Shown here piece after piece: positions 1 through 12,800 of a stretch of DNA of 64,000 nt; within the stretch, counting starts at the first letter, position 1; each line of letters begins with the position of its first letter. The stretch is taken from contig VXAZ01009309.1 of the NCBI GenBank assembly GCA_013399875.1, positions 3,654,396-3,718,395 of the forward strand. The letters run 5' to 3'. This DNA is from Gymnorhina tibicen (lineage: Eukaryota > Chordata > Aves > Passeriformes > Artamidae). The notes beneath the pieces are model-generated. The model saw nothing but the letters and a program-made list of their open reading frames with translations. It was not told where the DNA came from and made no database searches. Both the position numbers and the translations under genes were made by a program.

Positions 1-578
1 TGTGGGGACACTGTGGGGACAGCTCTGGTGGCCGCGCGGCAGCGAGGGGGGGTCTCAGCGGGGTGACCCCCAGGGCAGACCCTGGTCATGGCCCGTGCCT
101 TGTGTGGGAGGGGAGTCTGTGCTGGCCCCGCCGCACCCCGCGCGTGCACCCAAAATCCCGTGCCGGGAGCGAATCCCGAGCCGTGTCCTCGGCCAGGACC
201 CGCACAGGGGTCACGGTGTCCGCGGGCAGGATCTGTCCCCGTTCCTCCCCCAGCAGCCATTGCACCACCCTCGGGTAGGGAGCGAGCCTGGCACCTTCAC
301 TGCGGCCGAGCAGCTCCTGGGTTCCAGCGGGGAAGAACAAAAGTGGTTTCTGGAGGCGTGAGCGAGCGCCGGGCTGCCGTGCCCTGGGAATTCCCGAGCC
401 CCTTCTTTAAGGGGACCCCTCTGGAAGGTGTTTGGGGGCTGCACACTGGAAAAGGGTCCCAGCAGCCCGCTCAGGGACGTGTCCCGGGGCTCCGCATCCA
501 GAGATGGGTGGTGAGGTGAGCAGGGCGGCTGGCTGGGGATCCCTCGCCGTGCCACTGAGGCGATTTTGGGATTCGCAG
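1..578. other. GC-rich sequence upstream of the SARDH start (5' flank, UTR or intron)
   Basis: No coding exon is recognised here. The stretch is GC- and CpG-rich, as expected of a 5' leader, promoter flank or first intron of SARDH. An AG acceptor (cag) ends at 578, six bases before the SARDH ATG, so the coding part of the first coding exon probably begins at 579 and is joined to a noncoding exon upstream. A strong donor-like GTGAGC begins at 516. If used with the acceptor at 578 it would give a 63-bp intron. The true noncoding exon may equally lie before base 1. Confidence 0.5.
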
Positions 579-584
579 GTGGAC

Positions 585-894
585 ATGTCCTACGCGAGCC
601 GTGCCTGGCGGGCAGCCGCCCCCCGCCGCCTGCCAGCCCCCTGGAGAAGCCCCCGGCCCCTCAGCAGCGCCTCGGGCCCCACGGCCAAGAAGAGCGTCCC
701 GTACCAGCGGACCCTGCAGCAGGAGGGCCCCGGCGAGCCCAGCCGGCCCCCGCCCGCCTCGGCGCAGGTGGTGGTGGTCGGCGGGGGCAGCCTGGGCTGC
801 CAGACCACCTATCACCTGGCCAAGATGGGGGTCAGCGGCGTGGTGCTGCTGGAGAGGGACCGCCTGACCTCGGGCACCACCTGGCACACGGCGG
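585..894 (+). CDS. SARDH: SARDH coding exon 1 (residues 1-103)
   Basis: It starts at ATG 585 and carries the Arg-rich mitochondrial presequence (residues 1 to about 35, no acidic residue). The FAD-binding beta-alpha-beta motif [10 protein letters not shown] and the covalent-FAD motif SGTTWHTAG follow. The donor GTGAGG at 895 splits the Gly104 codon after its first base. An in-frame ATG also exists at 504 (27 codons upstream), but the residues it would add do not resemble the human N-terminus. Confidence 0.93.
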
Positions 895-3800
895 GTGAGG
901 GCCGGGGCGCGGTTTGGGTGCTGCCCGAGGCGGGGTGCTCGGGGTTTGGGATGTGCCTGTTGTCCCTGGGGTGGATCCACGGCACAGGCTGCGTCTGGAT
1001 GGGCTGGAGAGTTTTGGCTTTAAACGTTGAGAATTTCTGCTTTTCCTTCTGCCACAACCTTTTTTTAAACGTCCTCCAAATTTCCTTTTTTTCCCCCACA
1101 AGACTTATGCGGCCGCAGGAAAAGGAAACACTTTATTTCCACAACTTTCCCCTCCCTCCTTTCAGCCAACTTTTCTTTGGCAGGGAGGCAGAGCTACATA
1201 AGCTTTTATTTTTGGTCTCTTTTGGGGTCCATCCCCTCCGTAAACCCCTTTTCCCCAGTTCACTCGACGCCCGAGGAGAACGGGAACCGGAGCTTTGTCG
1301 CTTTTGCCGCGTGTCCACGAGATGGAGCACGAGCCCCGCGAGGGTGACAGGGGACACGCGCGGGACCGGGGGGACCCCCCCTGCACCCCGCTCCGGCCGC
1401 CGGGGGAGGGGACAGAGCGGCCGCGCCACCCGGTGCGTGTCCCCCGCAGGTCTCCTGTGGCAGCTGCGTCCCAGCGATGTGGAGGTGGAGCTGCTGGCGC
1501 ACACGCGGGACGTGGTCAGCCGGGACCTGCCGGCCGAGACGGGGCTGCACACGGGCTGGGTGGAGAACGGGGGGCTCTTCATCGCCTCCAACAAGCAGCG
1601 CCTGGATGAGTACAAAAGGCTCATGTCGGTAGGGAGGAGAGCCGGGTGTGTCCCCCGGCAGGGCGGGCTGCAGGATGGGGGGAAGGGGGGGTTTTGGGAG
1701 GTCCCAGGGCTGTGGAGCCCCCCAGGTCTCTGAACGTCCCATCCCTCAGTGCCTTCCCACCTGGAAAGCAGCGAGTGGCCCTTCCAGGGCAGCCTCCTGA
1801 TTCATAAAGCGGCCAAAATCTGTCAAACTGCTCCAAAGTCGGCAAAATTAAATCCAGCCATGGATTTCTGGTAGTTCAAATAGTGGTAGCATCGTTTTCC
1901 CCATCGTGCAGCATCATTTTCCCAGCTGCACAGGCAGCTCGAATGCGAATCCGGGGCCATATTCCCTGAAATCTGAGCATCACCCCATGCTGGATTTAGG
2001 GTTTGCCTCACGTGAGAGATAAACCTGTCCTGGGATTCTCCTCCTCCTCCTTCAGCAGCAAGTGCTGAACAAAGCTTTGTTCCTTACCTGAGCTCCCGGT
2101 TTCCCCGTCCCTTGGCAGCTGGGGAAGGTGTACGGTGTGGAGTCCCACGTCCTGACCCCGTCCCAGACCAAGGACCTGTACCCTCTGATGAACACTGGTG
2201 ACCTGTATGGCACCCTGTACGTCCCCAAGGATGGCACCATGGATCCCGCCGGCACCTGCTCAACTCTCGCCAGAGCAGCCACTGCCAGAGGCGCTACGGT
2301 AGCTCTTAATTAGTAATTACTCATTAATTCCCGTCGGTTTCATCCTCTGCCTTCCCCATCTCCTCCTTTCCCACCGGGGCAGAGCTGCTCCTGCAGATTT
2401 GGGTCTTTCCCAAGAAGAGTGTTGGGGTCTTGGCTGGGTCACAGTGACGAAGCTGGCAAGAGCCATGAGATCCAGGGAAAACAGAGGGTGGGGAAAAGAC
2501 CTTTAGGAGCAAGACAAGGCACTCAGAATGCTGCTTAGGTTCACTTTTCTCAGATTTGGGGGCTGGATATCAGGTGAGGCGGGTTGTCCCCCTGCCCTTG
2601 TGACCCTGCTGTGACTCTGCCACCCTTCCTCTGCTGCCAGATCATCGAGAACTGCCCGGTCACTGGGATTCAGGTGAGAACTGACGATTTTGGGGTGAAG
2701 AGGGTGCATGCAGTGGAGACAGCCCACGGGACCATCCAGACTCCCTGCGTGGTGAACTGTGCAGGTACGGGGGGCAGGGCACAGGGGAAGGTGTGGGGCA
2801 GGAGAAGGTGTGGGGCAGGAGAAGGTGTGGGACAGGGACAGAGCTCACCGGTGGCTTTTCTCCCATGCGTCAGCCCTTGTCCCCTGTGTGGCTGTCACCT
2901 GCAGCTGTCCGGGGCTGTGGGGGATGGAGAGGGGCTCAGCTCGGGGTCGTTGCTGTCTCTCCAGGAGTGTGGGCACGGGCCCTGGGCCGCCTGGCGGGCG
3001 TGCACGTGCCGCTGGTGGGGATGCACCACGCCTACGTGGTGACCGAGCGCATCGAGGGCATCCAGGTCAGTCCTGCACGGCTGCAGCTCGGCTCCTCTGC
3101 TCTGGGGGACAGGGCTGGAGAGGTAGAAATGCCCCTGACCCTTCCTGGGACCCCCAGACCTGTGGGACCTCCTCATTCCTGCCAGGCTCTGCTCTTGGGG
3201 GAGTGCGCACCCTCAGCAGGGCTGTCAGACCACCCCGAACAGAGTCGGATTTAATATTTAACAAAGTTACAACTGGCAGGATAATTTTTTCCCCTCAGGA
3301 TCTCTGTGTTTGGTGTCTGAAAGCAGCATTCATAAAGATCCCAGACCCTTTCTGAGCAAGCCCCAGTCCTGGCAGGCAGAGGTGTAGCTCTCCAAGCGTT
3401 CCTAAACCGTCCCGATAAATCTGTTCCTGCCATCTGGCTGCGCAGGGAGTTGAAGGAGGCTCCATCCTCTCAGGCCCCAGCGCTCTGAGGGTGACAGATT
3501 AATTAGTTTCCATCCTGCTGCCACGGTCTGCGTCTGACCTTTCAGCATGAGGTGCCTCGCTGTAAAAGGTGCCCTGGTCCATGATTACATTTCTGTCCCG
3601 GTAACTCCGCGGTGCCCTGCGCGGCGAGAAAGACTCAGAGGAGAGGCTGCAGCTCGCAGACCTCGGTGCCTCCTGTTCAATCCACTTAATTCCACTTGTC
3701 AACACGGCTCGCAGTAGGCCCTACACCGATTCTTCAGCGTTATCTAAATGTTTCCCCATCCATTATTCACGAGAGCAAATCCCTCATTCTTCGTGCGCCG

Positions 3801-6800
3801 CTGCCTGCGCGCTGAGCTTCCGCGTCCTCCTGCAGAGGCGGCTGGCAGAGGAGTGATGATTCCTGAGCCAGGATCAACCACAGGGGCTGCTCCCTGTCCC
3901 CAGGGCACCCCTGGGTGCTGCTCAGGTGGCTGTGGAAGCTGCTCTGCCCACGGTTTGGCCAGGTTTGCTGGGTGCTTTCCTCTTGGGGCAACACAGGTGC
4001 CCGAATTTGGGCGCTGAGGGAACACCCAGAGCCACTGCTGGTCCCATCCTCGGCAGGTCACTGCTGCAGGTGCCCACCCTGTGCCCTGGACCTCGCTGGG
4101 TGCTGCAGGGGTGTCCCCACGGCTCTCAACCTCCTGTGACCCCTGCACCTCCCCTCTCTCCATTTCTCAGAACATGCCAAACGTTCGTGATCACGACGCC
4201 TCGGTCTATCTCCGTCTCCAAGGCGATGCCCTTTCCGTGGGTGGATATGAGTCAAACCCCATCTTCTGGGAGGAGGTGAGTGGAGCCGGGAGGTTTTTTG
4301 GGGGAACAAGGCAGGTTTCCAGGGAAGCCACCTCGGAGGAGTAGGCGCAGGCGTGAGCGCTCAGCCCCCGCATTCTGCGGGCACCAACCTCCGGTGGCTG
4401 GCGGGGAAACCAGGGGGGAGCATCTTCCCCTTGGGGCTGTCTGGGGCACAGACAGGCAGTGCAGGAGAGCCAGAAGCCGCTGTGCTCATCCCTCTACCCT
4501 TGATTCAGACTTCTGGTTTGTCTGGGTTGTTCGTGAAAACCCAAAAAACCCAGAGATTCAATGCAGCCTCGATTTATCTTCTCCGAGGCTGCCAGAGATG
4601 AGAAGGTCTCACACCTTCTGTGCCCTGGTTCCTGTTTCCCACCTTTAGGTATCTGAAAAATTTGCTTTTGGCCTCTTTGACCTGGACTGGGATGTTTTCA
4701 TGCAACACATTGAAGGTGCTGTCAACAGAGTGCCAGTCCTGGAGAAAACGGGAATTAAATCCACCGTCTGCGGGCCAGGTAACGTGGCTGTGGTGACAAC
4801 TGGGGTGGCACTGTGGTGGCACCGTGGTGGCATTGTGGTGGCACCGTGGTGGCTGGGTTTCTCCAAGGATCTTGCTGGAGGCAAAGGGAAGCTTTATAAC
4901 CTGGGGAGAAGAAGAACTCCCTGAACGCAGAGGAGGTGCTGCTGGTCTGGCTGCAGTGGTGGCACCTTCCAAGGGGTGGCATTCCAGGCCCAGCCTGGGT
5001 GGAGGAATAGAATCGCACATCCAGAGACTCGCAGAATGGTTTGGCTTGGAAAGGATCTTCAAGGGTTATCCCATTCCAACCCCGTGCCACAGGCAGGGAC
5101 ACTTTCCACTATCCCAGGGTGCTCTAAGCCCCGTCCAGCCTGGCCTTGGACATTTCCAGGGACGGAGCAGCCACGGCTTCTCTGGGCACCCTGTGCCAGG
5201 GCCTCACCACCCTTGTTGTAAATCACTTCTACCTTACAATTTCTTATCACCTTATAGATTTCTTATCATCTCAACTGACCCTCTTTCGGTTTAAAACCAT
5301 TTCCCTGGGGAGCTGACTGCCTTGGTGCATTCTGGGGGTGAATGGATTTCCAGCTGGTGTTGTGGCCACTGGGCTGAAAAACTAAGGGGCAGATGTTTTT
5401 CAAGCAGTGGCTGTTATTTTCCCAAGTGTTATCTTCTCTAATTATTTTTACTACTTGCTCCTGGTCTGGTGACGTGAGATTTACCCAGATTTACGTCCCA
5501 GGCAGTCTGGTGTGGAGTTAAGGCCATCCCTGCAGTGCCAGACATCGAGCCCGAGCCTTGCAACTTGGTTTGGCCTTAAAATCCACTATACACTAAAAAA
5601 TCAGCTGTAATACAAGCCCTGTAATAAAAGTGCCCTTGAGGCACTTAAAGGGAAACTCTTTGGGTTGTATGAGGGGAAAGTAGGGCACATCTCCTGCCCT
5701 GCAGCAGATCAAACATGATGGGTACAAGGTGGAGACCTTGGCCCTGGGTCCGGTGGTTTGATTACACCGCGGTGCGAGCCGAGCAGATCTGGCTGCTGGT
5801 AGATGAATGTCTCCTCTTTGTCGTGCAATAATGCCATTCTCCAAGGCTCAGCTCTCCTCCTCTTCTCCTTCTCGAGTGGAACCAGCAGCCTGTGGCAGCT
5901 GAGTCACGCTGGGCTGAAGCAAATGGCCAAGGCTTTGTCCCCTCTGCTGTGGTCACTGTGCCAAGGTCCCTGGAGCCCTCACCACCCGTCCCGGGGCAAA
6001 GTCAGCCGTGCTGGCAGGGGAGGTGCTCTGGCTGTTGCTCCATTAACTCCCTGAGTTCGTAGCCTGGAATGTCTGTGCAGGGATATTGGCACGTGAGGAG
6101 CTGCTCTGGTGGCAGCGGAAATATTCGGGCTCTGCTCCTGCCTCCTCTGGAGCAGGGGGATTGGGGGAACAAACTGGGCATTGCTGAGTGGGGAAAGACC
6201 TCACTGAACTCAGTCTTCCTTCTCTCCGTTCACATGGAGGGATGGATGGATGGATGGAGGGAGGGATGGATGGATGGATGGATCCANNNNNNNNNNNNNN
6301 NNNNNNNNNNNNNNNNNNNNNNNNNNNNNNNGGATGGATGTGTGGATGGATGGATGGAGGGATGGATGGATGGAGGGATGGAGGGAGGGAGGGAGGGATG
6401 GATGGATGGATGGACCACCATCAAACAGGGAAGAGGATTGCACACCTCTGTCAGGGCCTTTGTTGTCCTCCCTGGTGAGGATTTGCAGAGGGATTTCCAG
6501 GGCGGATGGCCCCATGGAATAGCCCTGGCAGCAGGAGACATTATGAGCATAGGAGAGACATCCCCAGCAGTCCCTCAGCTGAACCGAGGGGCTCAAAGCC
6601 ATGAAATCTCCCAGCAGGAACTGACGAAGGTGGAATACAGTCACCACCAGGAAACAGGGCTTAGAGGCTGAAACAGCAACAGCCAGATCAGTGCAGCCCC
6701 TTTGGCTGGGGGTTTGGGAAGGAAAAAAGAGCCCTCACAGTGCCTCGTGCACCTTCTCTTGGGGAATTCCTTTTGCTTCCCAAATTTTCAGTCTAACTCC

Positions 6801-9800
6801 CAAAACCCGGGCTGGGAAGTGCTCGGTGTCGGTCCAGTTCTGGCCACACTGACCTCTCTGGGAACAGGACAGGGTCAGCACGGGAAGCTGCAGGAAACCT
6901 GTTTGTAAAGGGGGTGAGGGGTCCCCAGAGTGTGTGATCCCCTCTGTCCCGGCCTCGCTGGCACAGCCCCTCTCTGTGTTCCAGAGTCGTTCACAGCTGA
7001 CCACAAACCCCTCATGGGAGAAGCTCCGGAGGTCCGAGGGTTCTTCCTCGGCTGTGGCTTCAACAGCGCTGGTAAGAGAGACCCGAAGGGCTCGCACCCT
7101 GCTGGCATCGGATCCCAGGTGGATCCTGGCACTCCACAGCCGTGCTTGGCCTCCTGGCCTCGTCTGCATCCCCCCCTCTCCCCCAGGGATGATGCTGGGA
7201 GGCGGCTGCGGCAGGGAGCTGGCTCACTGGATCATCCGCGGCCGGCCGGAGAAGGACATGTACGGCTACGACATCAGGCAAGTCACCCTCGCTGCCCCAG
7301 CTCCCTCCTCGTCCCTGGCTGGCCCTTGGGGCTGCTTTCCAGGCAGGGCTGGGTGCTGGATCGGGAATGGGTGCCCAGGCAGCGTCCGTGTCCCCGCGAG
7401 GAGCTGGAATCAATTACACACAGCGGCTTTAATGAACGTCCACGTGGGGTTTATCTCGTTCTCGCTCCGCTCCCGCACAAACAGCTTCCACCAGGCACGA
7501 GGAGGTGGCGGTGATGGGGAAGGACGGGGTAATTACGTTTGGGTTTTGTTGTTCAATTAGTGCCGTGCCTAATCCTCTAAGTTAATAATCGGGGGGATGA
7601 TTTCAACAGCACAAAGATTAGCTCGGGCCCCCCCCTCAGCACCACCCGGGCCGGGAGTTGTGACTGTGCAGATGTTGGCTCAGTAATTGCTTTTGACTTG
7701 CTTGATTATCTTTGATTGGGTTTGGGCTTCCTTGCAGGGCTGCAGTGACAGCAACCACCTTGTCGGGGACAAAGCTTTGAAAATCTCCCGTCGCTTTAGC
7801 GGCCAAGCTGGGAAATGCCACGCTGGCCTGGGCTGGGGGAGCGAGGGGCCTGCAGAGGTGCCTCCAGCTGCCCCCTTCCACCAGCTGGGCTCGGGATGGG
7901 GATGGAGAGCTGGAGAAATCCCAGGCCAGCACAGCCCCCCTGACCTGCACCAAGGGACCCCAGCCCCGCTCAGAGCAGCCAGGGGCTTCCCACCCCTTGG
8001 ATCTGGATTACCCAAACGTGTCCCGTGTCCCCTGTGCCCTGTCACCGAGCTGTCAGCCCCATTCCTCCCTTTTGGTGACAATTACCAAGCTCCTCTTCAA
8101 GTAACTCCCTTTTCCGCACATTTAAGAGTTTATCCTCTCAGAACATTTGCCTGTAAATATTTCATCTGGCAGCTGTTGCCCGCTTGCTGCTGTCAAAAAT
8201 TCAGCTCGGTGGTGAAGGGGCTGAGGCTGATGGGGCAGCCAGGGGTGCTGGTGACATTCCACGTGTCACCTTCTGCCAGCAGAAGAGGCAGCTGCTCTCA
8301 CAACTTGCGGGGAGCATCACTTGTATTCCTTGCAGGGCTCAGCCTCATGCCCTGCCTGTTTTCTCCACCCAGGCAGCGAGGAGGGAAGCTGAAAGTAACG
8401 TTTTAGAAGTCCCTAGAAATGACATTTTGTCTTTCAAGCCCTGCCTGGCTCCCTTTCTCCAGCCCTGGGAAAGGGGCCGCCTGTGCCCAGGGCTGCTCTC
8501 CGTGAGTTCCAGGCCTCTGGGAATAACAGCCTGACCAGGGGCTGAGCTGGCACATTCCTTCAAGGAGCTTTTCTGTATGAAAATACATCAAATGAGTTGA
8601 AAATGATTCAGGTTTTATTTGTATTTCAACCTGGAGAGAATTGGGTGGAAAATGTAAGGAATGTCCAGGGCTCGTTCCCTCATCAGGGCTGTGTTCAAAC
8701 CCGGGGTGCGCCCTGAGGCTGTTCCCACATGGAAGTGGGGCAGAATTAGCCTCAAGTTTCATGTTTTTTCTATTTCCCCTCCTCAGCAGGGCTGTCTTCT
8801 GCTCCCAGTTGCTCTGGGGTGGGGCTGGGAGCTCGGTGGGGGCTGCAGCTCTGATGGTCAGCACCAGCATGGCCAGCACCGAGCCCTGCTTGGTCCTTCT
8901 GCTCCTCCCCATGAAACTGGAGCAGGAACAGCAACTTTACACCAGCAGCTGCATCCACATCTGGGCCTGGCCAGGAGGGCCGTGAGCCGGGGTGGGGGGG
9001 GCTCATCCAGATGTTGCCACCTCCCTGCCTTCCAGGAGGTTTCACCACTCCCTGACCGACAACAACCACTGGATCCGGGAGCGCAGCCACGAGTCCTACG
9101 CCAAGAACTATTCCGTCGTCTTCCCCCACGACGAGCCCCTGGCAGGGCGCAACGTGAGGAAGGACCCCCTGCACGAGGTGAGGGCACGGCCTGGGCTGGC
9201 TCTCGAAGCAGCAAAAAGGAGCTCTCAAGGAGCGGACGCAGCCGTGTCGCCCCCCGAAACCTCTGTGCTCCCATCCATCCATCCCGGGGAGATCCCTGCG
9301 GGATCCCGAAGCTCGCTGTGAGGGTGCTGGGGCCACGGGCAGTTTAGTGGTAGAGATGCTGAGCATTCCCATGATATTTAACTCGGCAGACACGGATTAA
9401 GAGCCCGGTGATGATCACTGGGCAAGGAAAAGTGGAGAGGAGGGCTCCGAGGCTGAGTCCATGCCCGGGGCAGATGAGAGGGCTGAGGATGCTGAATGCT
9501 CACAGGAATCTCCTGCCCCTGCTCACTGTGTCCTGCTCACAGTTTAGCAGCAGCTTCTCCCCAGAGCAACATCTCTCAGCGGGGATGAGGCTGGGGCACA
9601 AGGAGGGATGTGGGAAGAGGGATGTGCCTCTGCAGATTTGCCAGCACCCCGAGTGGTTTTGCTCCCAGGGCTTCCTCCTTCTCCTGCCTTTCCCAGCCAC
9701 TTCCTCACACAAACCTCCATAGGTGGACGCTCTCAAGGTGCAGCAGTTGAGAGAAAAACCCAGTTCCCAGGATTTTGCTGCACCAGCAGCTCGGAGCCCC

Positions 9801-12800
9801 CCAAATCCCTCAAGGCACTCAGGGCGACGCTCAGCTCCAGAGCCTCATTCCAGCCCCGGCCCCAGCCCTGGCCAAGCCACATTTCCCAAGCCCATTCCTG
9901 CCTCTCCCTGACTGGCATCACACCATTCCTCTTCCAACTGGAGGGCAGAGGCCCCAGCAGTAAAGCAGCCACCCCTGCCCGCCGGCCCCCGGTGTTTGGT
10001 TGACAGCTCAGTTGTTTTCTGTCACTGAGGATGCAATTTATTTTTTAATAGCACGTCTAATAAGCGATGCCCACTTGACTGACAGCCTGGTATTTATCCA
10101 AGCAGCTCCAGAACATGTGCTGTGTTTTATAAATAGGCACTGAATGATTTCTGAGATGTTCAACAAAATCCATTCTTTTCCGAACTGAGGCTCCAAACAG
10201 AAATGTCTTAATGGATCCCTAATTAATTGCGTGCAGGGAGATTTTCCTGAGAGCACAGAGGAGGGATGAGAAGGTTGCTGTATAAATATTACATGTTGTT
10301 ATATAATTACTCTGTAAACATCGTGGGGAAGCTTGCTCTCTGCATGGAGCATCTCTTGGTCAGTAATTTGGGCACCCTAGTGCAGGTTTTGGTGGGGTGC
10401 ACAGCTGGGCTGTGGATCTCTGCCCCTTGGCCACCCTTGAGGGAAATATCCTTCCTGAGGGGGACAAAAATCAGGCAATTCTTAGGTTTGGCACTGTTTT
10501 AAAAGACAAACTGCAGGGCTGATTTTGGCTGTTGATAGCCAAAACCAAGGGGTCACAAGTCTGGTCTTGAGCCCACGCCTGCACCCAAGGAGGGCAGCCT
10601 GAGTGCTGCTCAAAAAGCAGCGAAAAAGCTTCCTTAAAAGACTATTTGCTCCCGTTTCTTTTGTGTAGGAGCTGCTGCGACAGGGCTGTGTTTTCCAGGA
10701 GAGGCACGGCTGGGAGAGACCCGGCTGGTTCAGCCCTGGGGGAGCAGCCCCGGTAAGAACAGCACAGGTTTTGGGGGGTGTTCGGCCTGGAGGGACCAGC
10801 TGTGGTGGGGACCCATCACTGAGGGAAGGGATGCTGTGGTCAGGACTCATCCCCGTGGGCAGAGATGTGCTGGTAGGACCCATGCCCATGGGCTGGGATG
10901 TTGGAGTGAGGATCCATCACTGAGGGCAGGGATTTTGGGATGGGGCCCCCTTACCATGACAGGGATGCTGAGGTGGGGATCCATCACTGAGGGCAGGGAT
11001 TCTGTGGTCAGGACTCATTCCCATGGGCTGGGATTCTCTGGTAGGACCCATGCCCATGGGCAGGGATGTTGGAGTGAGGATCCATCTCCATGGGCAGGAA
11101 TTTTGGAGTCAGGATCCATCTCCATGGGCAGGGATGTTGGAGTGAGGATCCATCACTGAGGGCAGGGGTGTCGGAGTGAGGATCCATCTCCATGGGCAGG
11201 GATGTTGGGGTGAGGATCCATCACTGAGGGCAGGGATGTCGGAGTGAGGATCCATCACTGAGGGCAGGGGTGTTGGGGCAGGAACCCATCACTGTGGTGA
11301 GCAGGGATGCCAGGGTAGGGACCCACCAGCACAGCCATCTCTCCTGGGAGTGGGGTGAATATGACAAGAAGTCCCTTGGCTACGGCCTCACATCCTCTTC
11401 CTCCCCGTCCCCGTGCTCCCACCGCTCCCCCAGGTCCTGGACTACGACTACTACGGCGCCTACGGCCGGGAGCGCCACAGGGACTACGCCTACAACCGCC
11501 TGCTGGGGGACGAGTACACCTTCGACTTCCCCCCTCACCACGACATCGTGAGTGGGGCTGACGGCCCCTCCTGCCCTGCCAGAACTGCCAGGGAGCTGGG
11601 GCGGCTGCTGTGGGTGGATCTGGTGATGCTCAGAGGGAGGGGAAGCTCCGAAACCGGGAAAAATGTTCCAAAAACATTTAAGAGAAATGTGCGGCCCGTG
11701 CTGGGAAACGTCGGGGGAGAGGCCATGGGAATTACGCTGCTGCTTTCCCAAAGCGTTGAGACCAGCTCGGGGGGGAAAAAAAATTCAATTTGACGAAATC
11801 TAGGTGTTATTAATGCTGACTGTCAGTGAGTTAGTGAGGTAAGGAGTGGGTTCGGGCACTCGGGATGGCCTGCCAGGCTCGCTCCAGCGAATACCTGATT
11901 CTTTCAGGAGCGTTTTGAAGCTGTGCAGCCTTTAAAGGCACCAGGCGAGTGTCCTGGTAGCGTTTCCCGTCACGTAAACAGTTTGATTTGTGTTTCCCTT
12001 TGTGGGCTGAGAGCGTGGCTCAGCCTCAGCGCCGTGTTTGCTTTAATTGCAGATCAAGAATGAATGTTTAACGTGCAGGAACGCCCTGGCTCTCTTCGAC
12101 ATGTCTTACTTTGGGAAATTCTACCTGGTCGGACCTGAAGCTACGAAAGCAGCCGACTGGCTGTTCAGTGCTGATGTGAGCAAAGCTCCAGGTACAGGCT
12201 CAGCTCCTCGTTTTGCCGGGGAAATCACACCCCAGAACACCCCAGGGGAACCCAGACTGGCTTTTCCTTTCAGCGCTGCCTTTGCAGAGGGTATGGGAAG
12301 CGCGTGGGAGAAGCTGCTCTCCCTGCCCTCACCAGAGTCTGGGTTCTGCCTCATTCACACAGGGGCTCAGTGCTCTGAGCTCGGGGATGAGGGAGGGGTC
12401 TCCCTCTGGCTCCAGCTGTGCTCACATCTGGAGCTGCGATGGGTGCTGGAGTAAATCAAGCTCAGCCCTCGCCAGCTGTGGTTCCTTGTCCCCTTTCCCG
12501 AAGCGGCATTTCCAAGGATGCAAGCTCAGCTCCTCACACAGCAAAGGGGGAAAAGCACCGTTCCTTTCCCCCTCCTGCTGCTGGCACACCCAGGGTCGGT
12601 CAGGGCAAAGCCAGGCGGATGATTTTAATGATGGGGAAGACGCATTTTCCTGCTGCCCTCCTCCCTCCGCCCCACGGCTCCGTGCCGAGGCTGGCTGATG
12701 GGCAGCCGTGCCCGTGTGCCCCCGCAGGCTCCACCGTGTACACCTGCATGCTGAACCGGCAGGGCGGCGTGGAGAGCGACCTGACCGTCAGCAGGATCAG

